Origin: Oscillospiraceae bacterium
GTDB taxonomy: Bacteria > Bacillota > Clostridia > Oscillospirales > QAMX01
Assembly: GCA_015067705.1 (NCBI GenBank)
Contig: SVLW01000012.1
Span: forward strand, 1-59,201
Direction: 5' to 3'
DNA: 59,201 nt
The notes beneath the pieces were generated by a model. It saw nothing but the letters and a program-made list of their open reading frames with translations. It was not told the DNA's origin and ran no database searches. Each line of letters opens with the position of its first letter. Positions within the stretch are counted from its first letter, which is position 1. Of the stretch, positions 33,298 through 41,952 are shown piece after piece. Both the position numbers and the translations under genes were made by a program.

Positions 33298-34851
33298 ATG
33301 GCAAAATCTACCAGTGACACTTGTTGTTTGACCCTCCCCCTTCTGACGGAGAAATGGCAGGAAGACCGCCTGGAAAAGCGCTTGGAACTGGCGCGCCAGA
33401 TTTATAATACGCTTCTTCGATACGAATGGAAAAAATGGCGGAAGCTGCAAAAGATACCGGAGTATCGACAGATAGAAGCTCGATCAAAGGAACTGTACGA
33501 GACAAAGGATTCTCCGGCAGAGCAAAAGGCACTTACACAGGAACGTCAAAGACTTCTCAAGGCGTCTAACTTAACCGAGTATGGGTTCAAGGACGATATC
33601 AAGCTGTTTTATAAGCACTTTCGGGATAATATTGGTTCTGCAGTAGCGGTACATGGAATCGCCGCACAGGCGTGGACGGCTTTCCACAAAATGCTTTGGG
33701 GCAGCGGCCGCCAGGTTCATTTCAAAAGAAAAGGAGACTTCTGTTCTGTTCAGGGATCTCCCATTACTTCCAAGGATAAGGATGGTAATCCAATATCCGG
33801 AGGAAATGAGATCCGATACCGGAATGGGATCATTGAGTGGAAGGGCCTGTCCCTCCGTGTCAAATTAGATCCCAGGAATGCATATGAGACGGAAATGCTT
33901 TCTCACCGGATCAAATACTGCCGGATCATCCGCAAGACCGGGAAAAACAAAAACCGCTATTACGTGCAATTGATTTTACAGTGCAAACCCGTTATCAAAA
34001 CCGATCCGCATACCGGTGAGCTGCGGCATCCGGTCGGCCATGGAGTGGTCGGACTGGATCTGGGGCCGCAGACTCTGGCCTATGTATCAGACAAAGAAAG
34101 CAATCTGGTGCTTCTGGCGGATCGCGTGGAAGATATAGAACATCAGAAATGGCTGCTGCAGCGAAAACTGGACAGAAGCCGCCGCGCGACGAATCCAGAA
34201 AACTATCACGCCGACGGCACCATCGTCCGGGGCAAAAAACTGACCCATCATAAATCCAAACGATATCTGAAACTGCAGCGGGAGCTTGCTTATCTTCATG
34301 CGAAGCAGGCTGATATCCGAAAACGGCAGCATATGGAATTGGCGAATCATCTGCTTTCGCTGGGTGACTGCTTTATTGTGGAGGATAATCGCGTTTCTGC
34401 CTGGGCACGTCGTGCGAAGGAAACGAAGATATCCGAAAAAACCGGCCGCTATCAAAAGAAAAAACGCTTTGGCAAATCAATCGCCAATCGCGCGCCGGCA
34501 ATGCTTTTGACGATTCTGGATACAAAGCTCACCTCTCTTGGTTTATCCAAACTGGAACGCGTGCCGACCTCTATTCGTGCCAGTCAGTATAATCATCTGT
34601 CGGACGCTTATGAAGCGAAAGCCCTTGGCCAGAGATGGAACCATATGCCGGACGGCAGACTGATCCAGCGCGACCTTTATTCCGCGTTTCTCCTACAGCA
34701 CGTTGATCTCACAAAGATTGACAGAAAAGATACCCTTCCCTATCATCGTGACTCTCTGCACCGCGATTATCCCCATTTTTGTGTGCAGCACGATCTCGTA
34801 ATCAAAACGCTTTCACAAACACATCACACCGTATCCAGTATGGGACTGTAA
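33298..34851 (+). CDS. TnpB-family RNA-guided nuclease homologue lacking the zinc finger
   Basis: The 517-residue protein shares the TnpB/Cas12 ancestor layout: an N-terminal helical/WED region (LELARQIYNTLLRYEWKKW; VHFKRKGDFCSVQG) and a split RuvC domain. RuvC-I is GLDLG (Asp254), RuvC-II is IVEDN (Glu362) and RuvC-III is QRDLYSAF (Asp459), so the nuclease triad looks intact. Where TnpB has two CxxC knuckles, this protein reads TSIRASQYNHLSD and RWNHMPDG with no cysteine. No tnpA lies nearby. TnpB proteins cut DNA guided by an RNA read from their 3' end; the sequence after the stop is strongly folded. The gene is AT-rich and splits the araD-uxaC divergent region, fitting insertion. A domesticated role is possible but unproved. 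Confidence 0.85.
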   Translation: MAKSTSDTCCLTLPLLTEKWQEDRLEKRLELARQIYNTLLRYEWKKWRKLQKIPEYRQIEARSKELYETKDSPAEQKALTQERQRLLKASNLTEYGFKDDIKLFYKHFRDNIGSAVAVHGIAAQAWTAFHKMLWGSGRQVHFKRKGDFCSVQGSPITSKDKDGNPISGGNEIRYRNGIIEWKGLSLRVKLDPRNAYETEMLSHRIKYCRIIRKTGKNKNRYYVQLILQCKPVIKTDPHTGELRHPVGHGVVGLDLGPQTLAYVSDKESNLVLLADRVEDIEHQKWLLQRKLDRSRRATNPENYHADGTIVRGKKLTHHKSKRYLKLQRELAYLHAKQADIRKRQHMELANHLLSLGDCFIVEDNRVSAWARRAKETKISEKTGRYQKKKRFGKSIANRAPAMLLTILDTKLTSLGLSKLERVPTSIRASQYNHLSDAYEAKALGQRWNHMPDGRLIQRDLYSAFLLQHVDLTKIDRKDTLPYHRDSLHRDYPHFCVQHDLVIKTLSQTHHTVSSMGL

Positions 34852-35168
34852 CGCGAACCGGCAGAGCCCATCGATTTCCCCGGCGGTTCGCGCAACCCAT
34901 ATCCGGTCGATTGTCCGTCCGGGCTGTCGCAAATGGCGTCACAGGACGCCTTGGCAGCGAAAGAACTCGGGAAAATAGTCAGCGTTGGCGGCATTAGACC
35001 GACCAAAAAAGCTATGTACCGATTCACCGTGAAATTACACAGATTGGTTCTTCCCATCTTGTGCATCTTTGCCGAATCAATCCGCATGTATGCACGGAGG
35101 CAAAGTCGACGAGGAGAACAATCAATAGAAATCTTTTTCCGGCGCACAGAAGTATTTTCTGTGCGCCG
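34852..35168 (+). ncRNA. Candidate guide (omega/re) RNA tail of the TnpB-like gene, with terminator
   Basis: The 438-bp gap before uxaC has no gene. Starting on the base after the stop codon it holds a row of stems: CGCGAACCG/CGGTTCGCG (34852-34892); GCTGTCG/TTGGCAGC enclosing GGCGTC-ACAG-GACGCC (34923-34958); TTGGCGG...CCGACCAA (34985-35006); CACAGAT/ATCTTGTG (35038-35063); CTTTGCC/GGCAAAG enclosing TCCG/CGGA (35067-35105); and CGGCGCACAGA/TCTGTGCGCCG (35140-35168), which looks like a terminator followed by TTTCCC. TnpB guide RNAs arise from exactly this place. Which part would be the guide cannot be seen. The structures are base-paired by hand and the RNA itself is inferred. Confidence 0.55.
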
Positions 35169-35214
35169 TTTCCCTCCCCCGATATCCATAATTTGTCAAC
35201 CGCGCGTCCGCTTC

Positions 35215-35243
35215 TTGCAATCGGCGAGGAAACATGATATCAT
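35215..35243 (+). promoter_or_regulatory. uxaCBA promoter
   Basis: TTGCAA (35215-35220), 17 bp, TATCAT (35238-35243), inside the palindrome ATGATATCAT, 47 bp before the uxaC start. It lies just beyond the terminator that ends the TnpB-tail region. Confidence 0.6.
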
Positions 35244-35289
35244 AAAAATAGTGTGTATTTGACGCTAAAATCGATTCGAGGTGTGACAA

Positions 35290-36708
35290 ATGAAACCCTT
35301 TCTGTCGGAAGATTTTCTCCTGAGCACAGACTTTGCCAAAACCCTTTATCACGAGTATGCTGAAAAAATGCCCATCATCGATTATCACTGTCACATCGAT
35401 CCCCGGGCCATTTACGAGGATCTCCATTACGAGAATATCACCCAGGTGTGGCTGGGCGGCGACCACTATAAGTGGCGCGCCATGCGCAGCGCCGGGATCC
35501 CGGAGTGCGACATCACCGGCGGCCTGAAGGACGACCCGTACCGGGTGTTCGAGGCATGGGCCAAGACCCTGCCCCGGGCCATTGGAAACCCCCTTTACCA
35601 CTGGACTTATCTGGAACTGAAACGCTATTTCGGCGTGGAGGAGCCGCTGAATGAACGCTCCTGCCGCCGGATCTATGACCACTGCAACGCGATCCTGGCC
35701 CGCCCCGACATGGGCGTGCGGGGCATCATTGAGAAATCCAATGTCAAGCTCATCTGCACCACCGACGATCCCATTGATACCCTGGAATGGCACAAAAAGA
35801 TCGCGGCGGATCCCACCTGCAAGGTGCGCGTTCTCCCCGCCTTCCGCCCCGAAAAGGCCATGAACGTGGATAAACCCGGCTTTGCGGAGTATCTGACGAA
35901 GCTGGAGGCCGTGGTGGGCCGCACGATCAACACCTTCGCCGGGCTGATGGACGCCATCCGGGAGCGCATTGCGTTCTTCCATGAGATGGGCTGCGTCGCC
36001 AGCGACCATGCACTGGATACCTGCATTTACGCGGAAGCCAATGAGGCCGAGCTGGACGCGATTCTCGCGGCGGCAAAGACCGGCCCGGTGTCCCACGAGG
36101 ACGGCGACCGCTTCAAGACCGCATTCCTGCTGGTCGTTGCCGGGGAATACGCCCGCCGCGGCTGGGTGATGCAGCTGCACATTTCCTGCATCCGCAATGC
36201 TTCCGCCCGGATGTTCCGCCGCTTAGGGCCGGACACCGGCTATGACGCCGTGGCAAGCGCCGGCGGCGTGGAGAAAATGGCGGCGCTGCTCTCCGCCATG
36301 GAAGAGCGGGACGCCCTGCCCAAGACCATTCTTTACAGCTTAAACCAGCACGACAACGAGGCCCTTGCCTCCATCGCCGGCAGCTTCCAGACCGATTCTC
36401 CCGTTCCCATGCGGGTGCAGGTGGGCTCCGCCTGGTGGTTTAATGATAATTATCTGGGTATGCGCAAGCAGCTTACGGACTTTGCCAATCTTGGCATCCT
36501 GGGCGCGTTCGTGGGCATGCTCACCGACAGCCGCAGCTTCTTAAGCTATACCCGTCACGAATACTTCCGCCGCATTCTCTGCGAACTCATCGGCGGCTGG
36601 GCAGAAAACGGCGAGATCCACGCGGATCCGGAGACTCTGGGCGCTATTGTGCAGGATATCTCTTTCCGTAACACCAACAACTATTTTGGCTTTGGCCTGG
36701 AGGAATAA
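35290..36708 (+). CDS. uxaC: Uronate isomerase
   Basis: The 472-residue protein matches UxaC, an amidohydrolase-superfamily enzyme that isomerises D-galacturonate to D-tagaturonate and D-glucuronate to D-fructuronate. The metal-binding HxH is at His33/His35 in DYHCHIDP. Typical later blocks are LGGDHYKWRAMRSAGI, KVRVLPAFRPEKAMN, CVASDHALD and MLTDSRSFLSYTRHEYFRRILCELIG. Its start follows GAGGTGTGAC. First gene of a tight uxaC-uxaB-uxaA operon with 2- and 9-bp gaps. Confidence 0.97.
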   Translation: MKPFLSEDFLLSTDFAKTLYHEYAEKMPIIDYHCHIDPRAIYEDLHYENITQVWLGGDHYKWRAMRSAGIPECDITGGLKDDPYRVFEAWAKTLPRAIGNPLYHWTYLELKRYFGVEEPLNERSCRRIYDHCNAILARPDMGVRGIIEKSNVKLICTTDDPIDTLEWHKKIAADPTCKVRVLPAFRPEKAMNVDKPGFAEYLTKLEAVVGRTINTFAGLMDAIRERIAFFHEMGCVASDHALDTCIYAEANEAELDAILAAAKTGPVSHEDGDRFKTAFLLVVAGEYARRGWVMQLHISCIRNASARMFRRLGPDTGYDAVASAGGVEKMAALLSAMEERDALPKTILYSLNQHDNEALASIAGSFQTDSPVPMRVQVGSAWWFNDNYLGMRKQLTDFANLGILGAFVGMLTDSRSFLSYTRHEYFRRILCELIGGWAENGEIHADPETLGAIVQDISFRNTNNYFGFGLEE

Positions 36709-36710
36709 AT

Positions 36711-38189
36711 ATGGAACTTCTGAATTATGATGTACTGAAAAAATCCGGCTACGAAGGCTATGTACTGGAAAACGCTCCCGTGCGTATGCTGCAGTTTGGC
36801 GAAGGCAACTTCCTGCGTGCATTTGTGGACTATTTCTTCGATCTTATGAATGAAAAGGGCGATTTCAATGGCAAAGTCCAGATTGTCCAGCCCATTCCCA
36901 TGGGTCGTACCGACGAAATCAATGCACAGCAGGGCCTTTATAACCTCTATCTGCGCGGCAGCGAGAATGGCCAGCGGGTGGACGACCGCCGGGTGATCTC
37001 CTCCGTGGCGGGATGCCTGAATCCCTATGCCGATTTTGACGCCTACCTGGCCTGCGCGCACAATCCCGATCTGCGCTTCATCGCCTCCAACACCACCGAG
37101 GCCGGTATCGCCTTTGATCCCGCCTGCAAGTTCGACGACAAGCCCGCCGCATCCTTCCCCGGCAAGCTGACCCAGTTCCTCTATGAGCGCTGGAAGACCG
37201 GCGGCCGCGGCTTCTGGATCCTCAGCTGTGAACTCATCGACAACAACGGCCGGGAGCTTCTGGAATGCGTCCGCAAGTATTGCGAGCTCTGGAAGCTGGA
37301 GCCGGAGTTTACCGCATGGGTGGAGCGCGAGAACCACTTCTGCTCCACGCTGGTGGATCGTATTGTCACCGGCTATCCCAGAAACGACGCCGACGCCATG
37401 AATCTGGCTAACGGCTTTATCGATCAGAATCTGGTCACTGCCGAGTGCTTTGGCCTGTGGGTCATCGAGGCACCGGACTCCTTAAAGGACGAGCTGCCCA
37501 TTGAAAAGGCGGGTCTCCCCATCGTGGTGGCCGCCGACCATACCCCCTATAAGCAGCGCAAGGTGCGTATCTTGAACGGCGCGCACACCGGTATGATCCT
37601 GGGTGCATATCTCGCCGGACAGGACATCGTCCGCGACTGCATGCACGACAGCATCATCCGCAAGTATACCGACAAGCTGATCTTCGACGAGATCATCCCC
37701 TCCGTCACCACGCTTCCCGCCGAGGAACTGAAGGAGTTTGCCGCATCTGTTGCAGACCGCTTTGAGAACCCCTATATTGACCATCGTCTGCTGGATATCG
37801 CCCTGAACTCCGTGTCCAAGTGGCGTGCCCGCGTGATGCCGAGTCTCTTGGGCTATCTCGAAGTGAAAAAGGCCGTTCCCGCCTGCATTTCCTTCTCCTT
37901 CGCCGCGCTTCTGGAGTTCTATGCCCGCGGCCGCATGACGGACGGCAAGTTCCTGGCCACTCGCGGCGCGGACACCTATGAGATCCGTGACGATCAGAAC
38001 GTGCTGGACTTCTTCGTGGCACACAGCGCGGACGATGCCGCCGCACTGGTGGCCGCCGCCGCCCGTGAGACTGCATTCTGGGGCCGCGATCTGTCCCAGC
38101 TCCCGGGCTTTGAAGAGGCCGCGGCAAAGTATCTCTGCGCCATCCGTTCCGAGGGCGCCGGTGCTGTCATGCAGCAGATCATCGAGTAA
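36711..38189 (+). CDS. uxaB: Tagaturonate reductase (altronate oxidoreductase)
   Basis: The 492-residue protein belongs to the polyol/mannonate dehydrogenase family and fits UxaB: VRMLQFGEGNFLRAFVDYFFD near the start (NAD-binding side), IASNTTEAGIAFDP, and the catalytic-type segment KQRKVRILNGAHTGMILGAYLAG with lysine and histidine. It reduces D-tagaturonate to D-altronate using NADH. GGAGGAATAA, spanning the uxaC stop, serves as ribosome binding site. The order between uxaC and uxaA supports UxaB rather than the mannonate enzyme UxuB. Confidence 0.95.
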   Translation: MELLNYDVLKKSGYEGYVLENAPVRMLQFGEGNFLRAFVDYFFDLMNEKGDFNGKVQIVQPIPMGRTDEINAQQGLYNLYLRGSENGQRVDDRRVISSVAGCLNPYADFDAYLACAHNPDLRFIASNTTEAGIAFDPACKFDDKPAASFPGKLTQFLYERWKTGGRGFWILSCELIDNNGRELLECVRKYCELWKLEPEFTAWVERENHFCSTLVDRIVTGYPRNDADAMNLANGFIDQNLVTAECFGLWVIEAPDSLKDELPIEKAGLPIVVAADHTPYKQRKVRILNGAHTGMILGAYLAGQDIVRDCMHDSIIRKYTDKLIFDEIIPSVTTLPAEELKEFAASVADRFENPYIDHRLLDIALNSVSKWRARVMPSLLGYLEVKKAVPACISFSFAALLEFYARGRMTDGKFLATRGADTYEIRDDQNVLDFFVAHSADDAAALVAAAARETAFWGRDLSQLPGFEEAAAKYLCAIRSEGAGAVMQQIIE

Positions 38190-38198
38190 GAGGTGGCT

Positions 38199-39671
38199 AT
38201 GAACGCAATCAAGATTCATGCACAGGACGCCGTTGCGGTGGCCCTTTCTCCCCTGTCCGCCGGTACGGAAGTGCTGGGCGTGACGCTGCGCGCCGATATC
38301 CCCCAGGGTCATAAGTTTGCCCTGACGGAGATCCATAGTGGCGAGAACGTCATCAAATACGGCCTCCCCATCGGACATGCCACCTGTGATATCCTCCCGG
38401 GCGAGCATGTACATACCCATAACTTAAAAACCAATCTCTCCGAAAGTGCGGAGTATACCTATGAACCCATCCACACGCCGAAGACCCTGGAGGAACCGGC
38501 GGTGCCGAACTTCTCCGGCTTCCTGAGAAACGACGGCCGTGTGGGTATCCGCAACGAGCTGTGGATCATTCCCACGGTGGGCTGTGTCAATGCCGTGGCC
38601 CAGCGTCTGGCGGCGCTTACCAAGCCAAAGCTGCGGGGCAGCATCAGTGGCTGCTACGCCTTCCCCCATCCCTATGGCTGCAGCCAGCTGGGCGATGACC
38701 ATGCTGCCACCCGCCGCCTGCTTGCCTCCCTCTGCCATCATCCCAACGCCGGCGGCGTGCTGGTGCTGGGTCTGGGATGCGAGAATAACGTCATCGCGGA
38801 GTTCAAAAAGGAACTGGGCCAATGGGACGAGGCGCGCGTGAAGTTCCTGATCTGTCAGGACGTGGAGGACGAGATCGAGGCCGGTATGGCCCTGCTTGAC
38901 GAACTGATTGACGCCGCGGCAGAGGACGTTCGCCAGCCGGTACCGGTATCGAAGCTTATCATCGGCATGAAGTGCGGCGGCTCTGACGGCCTTTCCGGCA
39001 TTACGGCGAATCCCGCCGTGGGCCGCTTCAGCGATCTCCTCACCTACTATGGCGGCAGCACCATTTTGACGGAGATCCCCGAGGCATTCGGCGCGGAGAC
39101 CATTCTCATGAACCGCGCCGTCAGCGAGGAAGTATTTGCAAAAACCGTCGCCGCCATCAACGATTTCAAGGCCTATTTCGTGGCCCACGGCCAGACGGTC
39201 TATGAAAACCCCAGTCCCGGCAACAAGGCCGGCGGCATCTCCACCCTGGAGGACAAGAGCTGCGGCTGTATTCAGAAGTCCGGCTCTGCGCCGCTGCAGG
39301 ATGTGCTGCCCTATGGCGCCATGCTGAAAACGCCGGGCCTCAATCTGCTCTATGGCCCGGGCAATGATCTGGTCAGTTCCACGGCCCTGGTGGCCGCCGG
39401 CGCGCATCTGGTGCTCTTCACCACCGGCCGCGGCACCCCCTTCGGCTCTCCCGCGCCCACCATCAAGATCGCCTCCAATTCTGCCCTGGCGGGCAGAAAG
39501 AGCACCTGGATCGACTTCAATGCCGGTCCGGCGGCAGAGGGCGTGGATCTCGACACCGTGGGCAGACAGCTTTTTGACTACGTCATTCGCGTGGCCGAGG
39601 GCGAGGAAACCTCTTCTGAACGCCTGGGCGCCCGGGAAATCGCCATCTTCAAGGACGGCGTAACCTTATAA
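38199..39671 (+). CDS. uxaA: Altronate dehydratase
   Basis: The 490-residue protein has the small N-terminal SAF domain (KIHAQDAVAVALSPLSAG) and the large D-galactarate/altronate dehydratase C-terminal domain with GFLRNDGRVGIRNELWIIPTVGCVN, GCSQLGDDH, LGCENN, KCGGSDGLSGITANPAVG and GRGTPFGSPAPTIKIASNS. It dehydrates D-altronate to 2-keto-3-deoxy-D-gluconate using an Fe/Mn centre. The ATG at 38199 follows GAGGTGG; a GTG at 38193 is less likely. The KDG kinase and aldolase that would follow are not in the window. Confidence 0.96.
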   Translation: MNAIKIHAQDAVAVALSPLSAGTEVLGVTLRADIPQGHKFALTEIHSGENVIKYGLPIGHATCDILPGEHVHTHNLKTNLSESAEYTYEPIHTPKTLEEPAVPNFSGFLRNDGRVGIRNELWIIPTVGCVNAVAQRLAALTKPKLRGSISGCYAFPHPYGCSQLGDDHAATRRLLASLCHHPNAGGVLVLGLGCENNVIAEFKKELGQWDEARVKFLICQDVEDEIEAGMALLDELIDAAAEDVRQPVPVSKLIIGMKCGGSDGLSGITANPAVGRFSDLLTYYGGSTILTEIPEAFGAETILMNRAVSEEVFAKTVAAINDFKAYFVAHGQTVYENPSPGNKAGGISTLEDKSCGCIQKSGSAPLQDVLPYGAMLKTPGLNLLYGPGNDLVSSTALVAAGAHLVLFTTGRGTPFGSPAPTIKIASNSALAGRKSTWIDFNAGPAAEGVDLDTVGRQLFDYVIRVAEGEETSSERLGAREIAIFKDGVTL

Positions 39672-39678
39672 ATGCATC

Positions 39679-39726
39679 AAAATCCCATTTCTCCCGGTTT
39701 TGACTGGAAAGAGATGGGATTTTTTT
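39679..39726 (+). terminator. Terminator of the uxa operon
   Basis: AAAATCCCATTTCT pairs with AGAGATGGGATTTT and runs into a T-tract, eight bases past uxaA. Confidence 0.88.
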
Positions 39727-39802
39727 CTGCCCGGAATTGCTTTCGGCGCCCGATTGCGCTACAATAAGGATTATAATCTGTCTTCTTGAGGGGGAACCCA
39801 TT

Positions 39803-40885
39803 ATGAGTGTACGAAATGATATCGGAAAACTTCACCTGCCGGAGGTACTGGACGGCGTAACGTCTGCCGCTGATTGGGAGGTGCGGCGGCAGGAGATCGT
39901 CGCGCTGCTGGCGCAGGAAGAGTACGGCCCCATCCCGGATTTTCCCTGTGAGATCACCTATGAGGTCGGCCCCAACGAGCGCTATGGCGGCGGCAGCGCC
40001 GATTATTACCAGGTCACCATCACGGTGACTACCCCGCGCGGCAGCCATGCCTTCCCGCTCTCCTGCGTAATTCCCAGAGCCGGTCGTCCCTGTCCGGCCT
40101 TTGTCCACGTCAATTTCCGGGGCGGCGTGCCGGACAGCTATATGCCCTCCGAGGAGATCTCCGACAATGGCTTTGCCTGCTTCTCCTTCTGTTATAACGA
40201 CGTCACCATGGATAATGCCGACTTTACGGACGGTCTCGCGGGGCTCGTCTATCCCGACGGTGTGCGCGGGCCTCATGACCCCGGCAAGATCTCCCTCTGG
40301 GCCTGGGCGGCCATGCGGGCCATGGACTATATTGCCACATTGCCCGCCATTGATCAGAAGAATATCGGCATCATCGGCCATTCCCGTCTGGGCAAGACGG
40401 CCATTTGGACCGCCGCCAATGATCTGCGCTATTCCTTCGTCTTTGCCAACCAGTCCGGCTGCTGCGGCGCAGCGCTGACCCGCGGCGCACCGGAGGATGC
40501 GGAGCACATCGACCAGATCTGCAAGACATTCCCTTACTGGCTCTGCGAAAACTATAAAAAGTATGTGGGACATATCGAGGAATTACCCTTTGACCAGCAC
40601 TGGCTCCTGGCCACTATTGCGCCCCGCCGTCTCTATGTTTCCTCTGCAGAAGAGGATCGTTGGACCGGTCCGGATTCTCAGTATCGTGCCTGTGTGGAGA
40701 CCGCAAAAGTATGGGAAGCTCTGGGCTGTGTCCCCGGCTTTACTGGTCCCGATGCCTATCCCGGCGGCAACGATGCCTTCCAGGAAGGCTATATCGCCTA
40801 TCACAGCCGCACCGGCGACCATTTCCTCAGCCGCCGCGACTGGCTGCAGTTCATGAAGTATTTCAAAAAATATCGGAATCAGTGA
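39803..40885 (+). CDS. Alpha/beta hydrolase related to CE15 glucuronoyl esterases
   Basis: The 360-residue protein (ATG at 39803 after TTGAGGGGG) has the CE15-like nucleophile motif GHSRLGKTA (Ser194), the following NQSGCCGAALTRG, the LPFDQHWLLATIAPRRLYVSSAEEDRW block and a late GDHFLSRRDW that can supply the catalytic histidine. CE15 enzymes cut esters between glucuronic acid on xylan and lignin or methyl groups. No signal peptide is seen, so this one acts inside the cell on small uronate esters. Position right after uxaCBA supports feeding uronic acids to that route. Related xylan acetyl esterases are an alternative. Confidence 0.8.
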   Translation: MSVRNDIGKLHLPEVLDGVTSAADWEVRRQEIVALLAQEEYGPIPDFPCEITYEVGPNERYGGGSADYYQVTITVTTPRGSHAFPLSCVIPRAGRPCPAFVHVNFRGGVPDSYMPSEEISDNGFACFSFCYNDVTMDNADFTDGLAGLVYPDGVRGPHDPGKISLWAWAAMRAMDYIATLPAIDQKNIGIIGHSRLGKTAIWTAANDLRYSFVFANQSGCCGAALTRGAPEDAEHIDQICKTFPYWLCENYKKYVGHIEELPFDQHWLLATIAPRRLYVSSAEEDRWTGPDSQYRACVETAKVWEALGCVPGFTGPDAYPGGNDAFQEGYIAYHSRTGDHFLSRRDWLQFMKYFKKYRNQ

Positions 40886-40895
40886 GGGATCATCC

Positions 40896-41762
40896 ATGAA
40901 TACCATCCATCATCCCGCGTTTGTCACGGCCTCCGGCCGTGCGGTCACCCGACTGGGTCAGGGCACCTGGCATCTGGCAGAGAATCACAGCCGCCGGGAA
41001 TCCGAGATCGCCGCGCTCCGGCGGGGCATCGAACTGGATCTGAACCTCATCGATACCGCCGAGATGTACGGCGGCGGCCGCAGCGAAGCCCTCATCGGCG
41101 AGGCGATCCGGGGTCACGCCCGGGAGGATCTTTATCTCGTTTCCAAGGTCTACCCGCATAACGCCGGGCGGGCGAATATTTTCAAAAGCTGTGAAGCGTC
41201 CCTGAAGCGGCTGGGGACGGACTATCTCGACCTTTATCTCCTGCACTGGCGGGGGCGTGTGCCGCTTGCTGAGACCGCGGAATGCATGGAGGAACTGGTA
41301 TCCCGGGGCCTCATTCGCCACTGGGGCGTGTCCAATCTGGACACCGACGATATGCGCGAGCTGGCCGCCGTGCCCCACGGCAAAAACTGCGTCACCGATC
41401 AGGTTCTCTATCATCTGGCCTCCCGGGGGATCGAGTATGATCTCCTTCCCTGGCTGGAGGTACAGGGCACGACCGCCATGGCCTATTGCCCGCTGGCACA
41501 GTATGGGGATCTGCAGCGGGGCCTCATCGGCAATCGGGGCCTTACCAATGTTGCCCGCCGTCATCACGCCAGCGCGGCACAGATCCTTCTGGCCTTCACC
41601 CTGCGACACGACTTCGTGATCCCCATCCCGAAATCCTCTTCTCCGGAGCATACGGAGGATAACGCAGGCGCGCTTGCCATCCATCTGACGGAGGAGGATC
41701 TCCGGGAACTGTCTCAGGACTTCCCCGCGCCCACCAGGAAAACCTGGCTGGATATCGTATAA
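40896..41762 (+). CDS. Aldo/keto reductase
   Basis: The 288-residue protein fits the AKR fold: LGQGTWHLAEN, LIDTAEMYGGGRSEALIG with the catalytic Asp/Tyr (DTAEMYG), LVSKVYPHNA with lysine, YLDLYLLHWRGRVPL with histidine, and a C-terminal IPIPKSSSPEHTEDN for NADPH binding. It reduces sugar-type carbonyls; the substrate is unknown. It starts 10 bp after the esterase gene with GAGGGAT and ends at a strong terminator, so the two form a small operon next to the uxa genes. Confidence 0.92.
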   Translation: MNTIHHPAFVTASGRAVTRLGQGTWHLAENHSRRESEIAALRRGIELDLNLIDTAEMYGGGRSEALIGEAIRGHAREDLYLVSKVYPHNAGRANIFKSCEASLKRLGTDYLDLYLLHWRGRVPLAETAECMEELVSRGLIRHWGVSNLDTDDMRELAAVPHGKNCVTDQVLYHLASRGIEYDLLPWLEVQGTTAMAYCPLAQYGDLQRGLIGNRGLTNVARRHHASAAQILLAFTLRHDFVIPIPKSSSPEHTEDNAGALAIHLTEEDLRELSQDFPAPTRKTWLDIV

Positions 41763-41768
41763 GCACCA

Positions 41769-41801
41769 CGCCCGCAGGATAAGCCCTGCGGGCGCTTTTT
41801 T
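41769..41801 (+). terminator. Intrinsic terminator
   Basis: CGCCCGCAGG pairs perfectly with CCTGCGGGCG, followed by C and T6. Confidence 0.92.
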
Positions 41802-41818
41802 GTCCGAAAAACGGAGAC

Positions 41819-41886
41819 TCAACCAAGCGTTGAGCGATTTTTCAACCGCCGGTTGTGGGAATCGAGGCGGTTCAAATACGCGTTGA
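41819..41886 (+). promoter_or_regulatory. Three operator-like 15-bp inverted repeats
   Basis: TCAACCAAGCGTTGA (41819-41833), TCAACCGCCGGTTGT (41842-41856) and TCAAATACGCGTTGA (41872-41886) share the form TCAA-N7-TTGA. The last abuts the -35 box of the promoter that follows. They most likely bind the XRE protein encoded just downstream. Confidence 0.7.
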
Positions 41887-41916
41887 TTGCTTTCCGGGTG
41901 GATGTGGGGTTATACT
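41887..41916 (+). promoter_or_regulatory. Promoter of the XRE-ABC exporter operon
   Basis: TTGCTT (41887-41892), 18 bp, TATACT (41911-41916), 37 bp before the XRE start and directly after the third inverted repeat. Confidence 0.6.
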
Positions 41917-41952
41917 TTTCTCATGAAATCACCAAAACGGGAGGAACACATC

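Noticed and set aside
35106-35243. Possible guide match: TCGACGAGGA in the TnpB tail against TCGGCGAGGA in the uxaC promoter spacer
   Set aside because: Nine of ten bases match, but with several hundred positions compared such a match is expected about every other time by chance, and cutting its own promoter would be harmful with an intact nuclease.
34860-35289. Extra protein gene after the TnpB-like gene
   Set aside because: A plus-strand frame (34933-35262) exists, but it covers all later hairpins, the terminator and the uxaC promoter and has no ribosome binding site.
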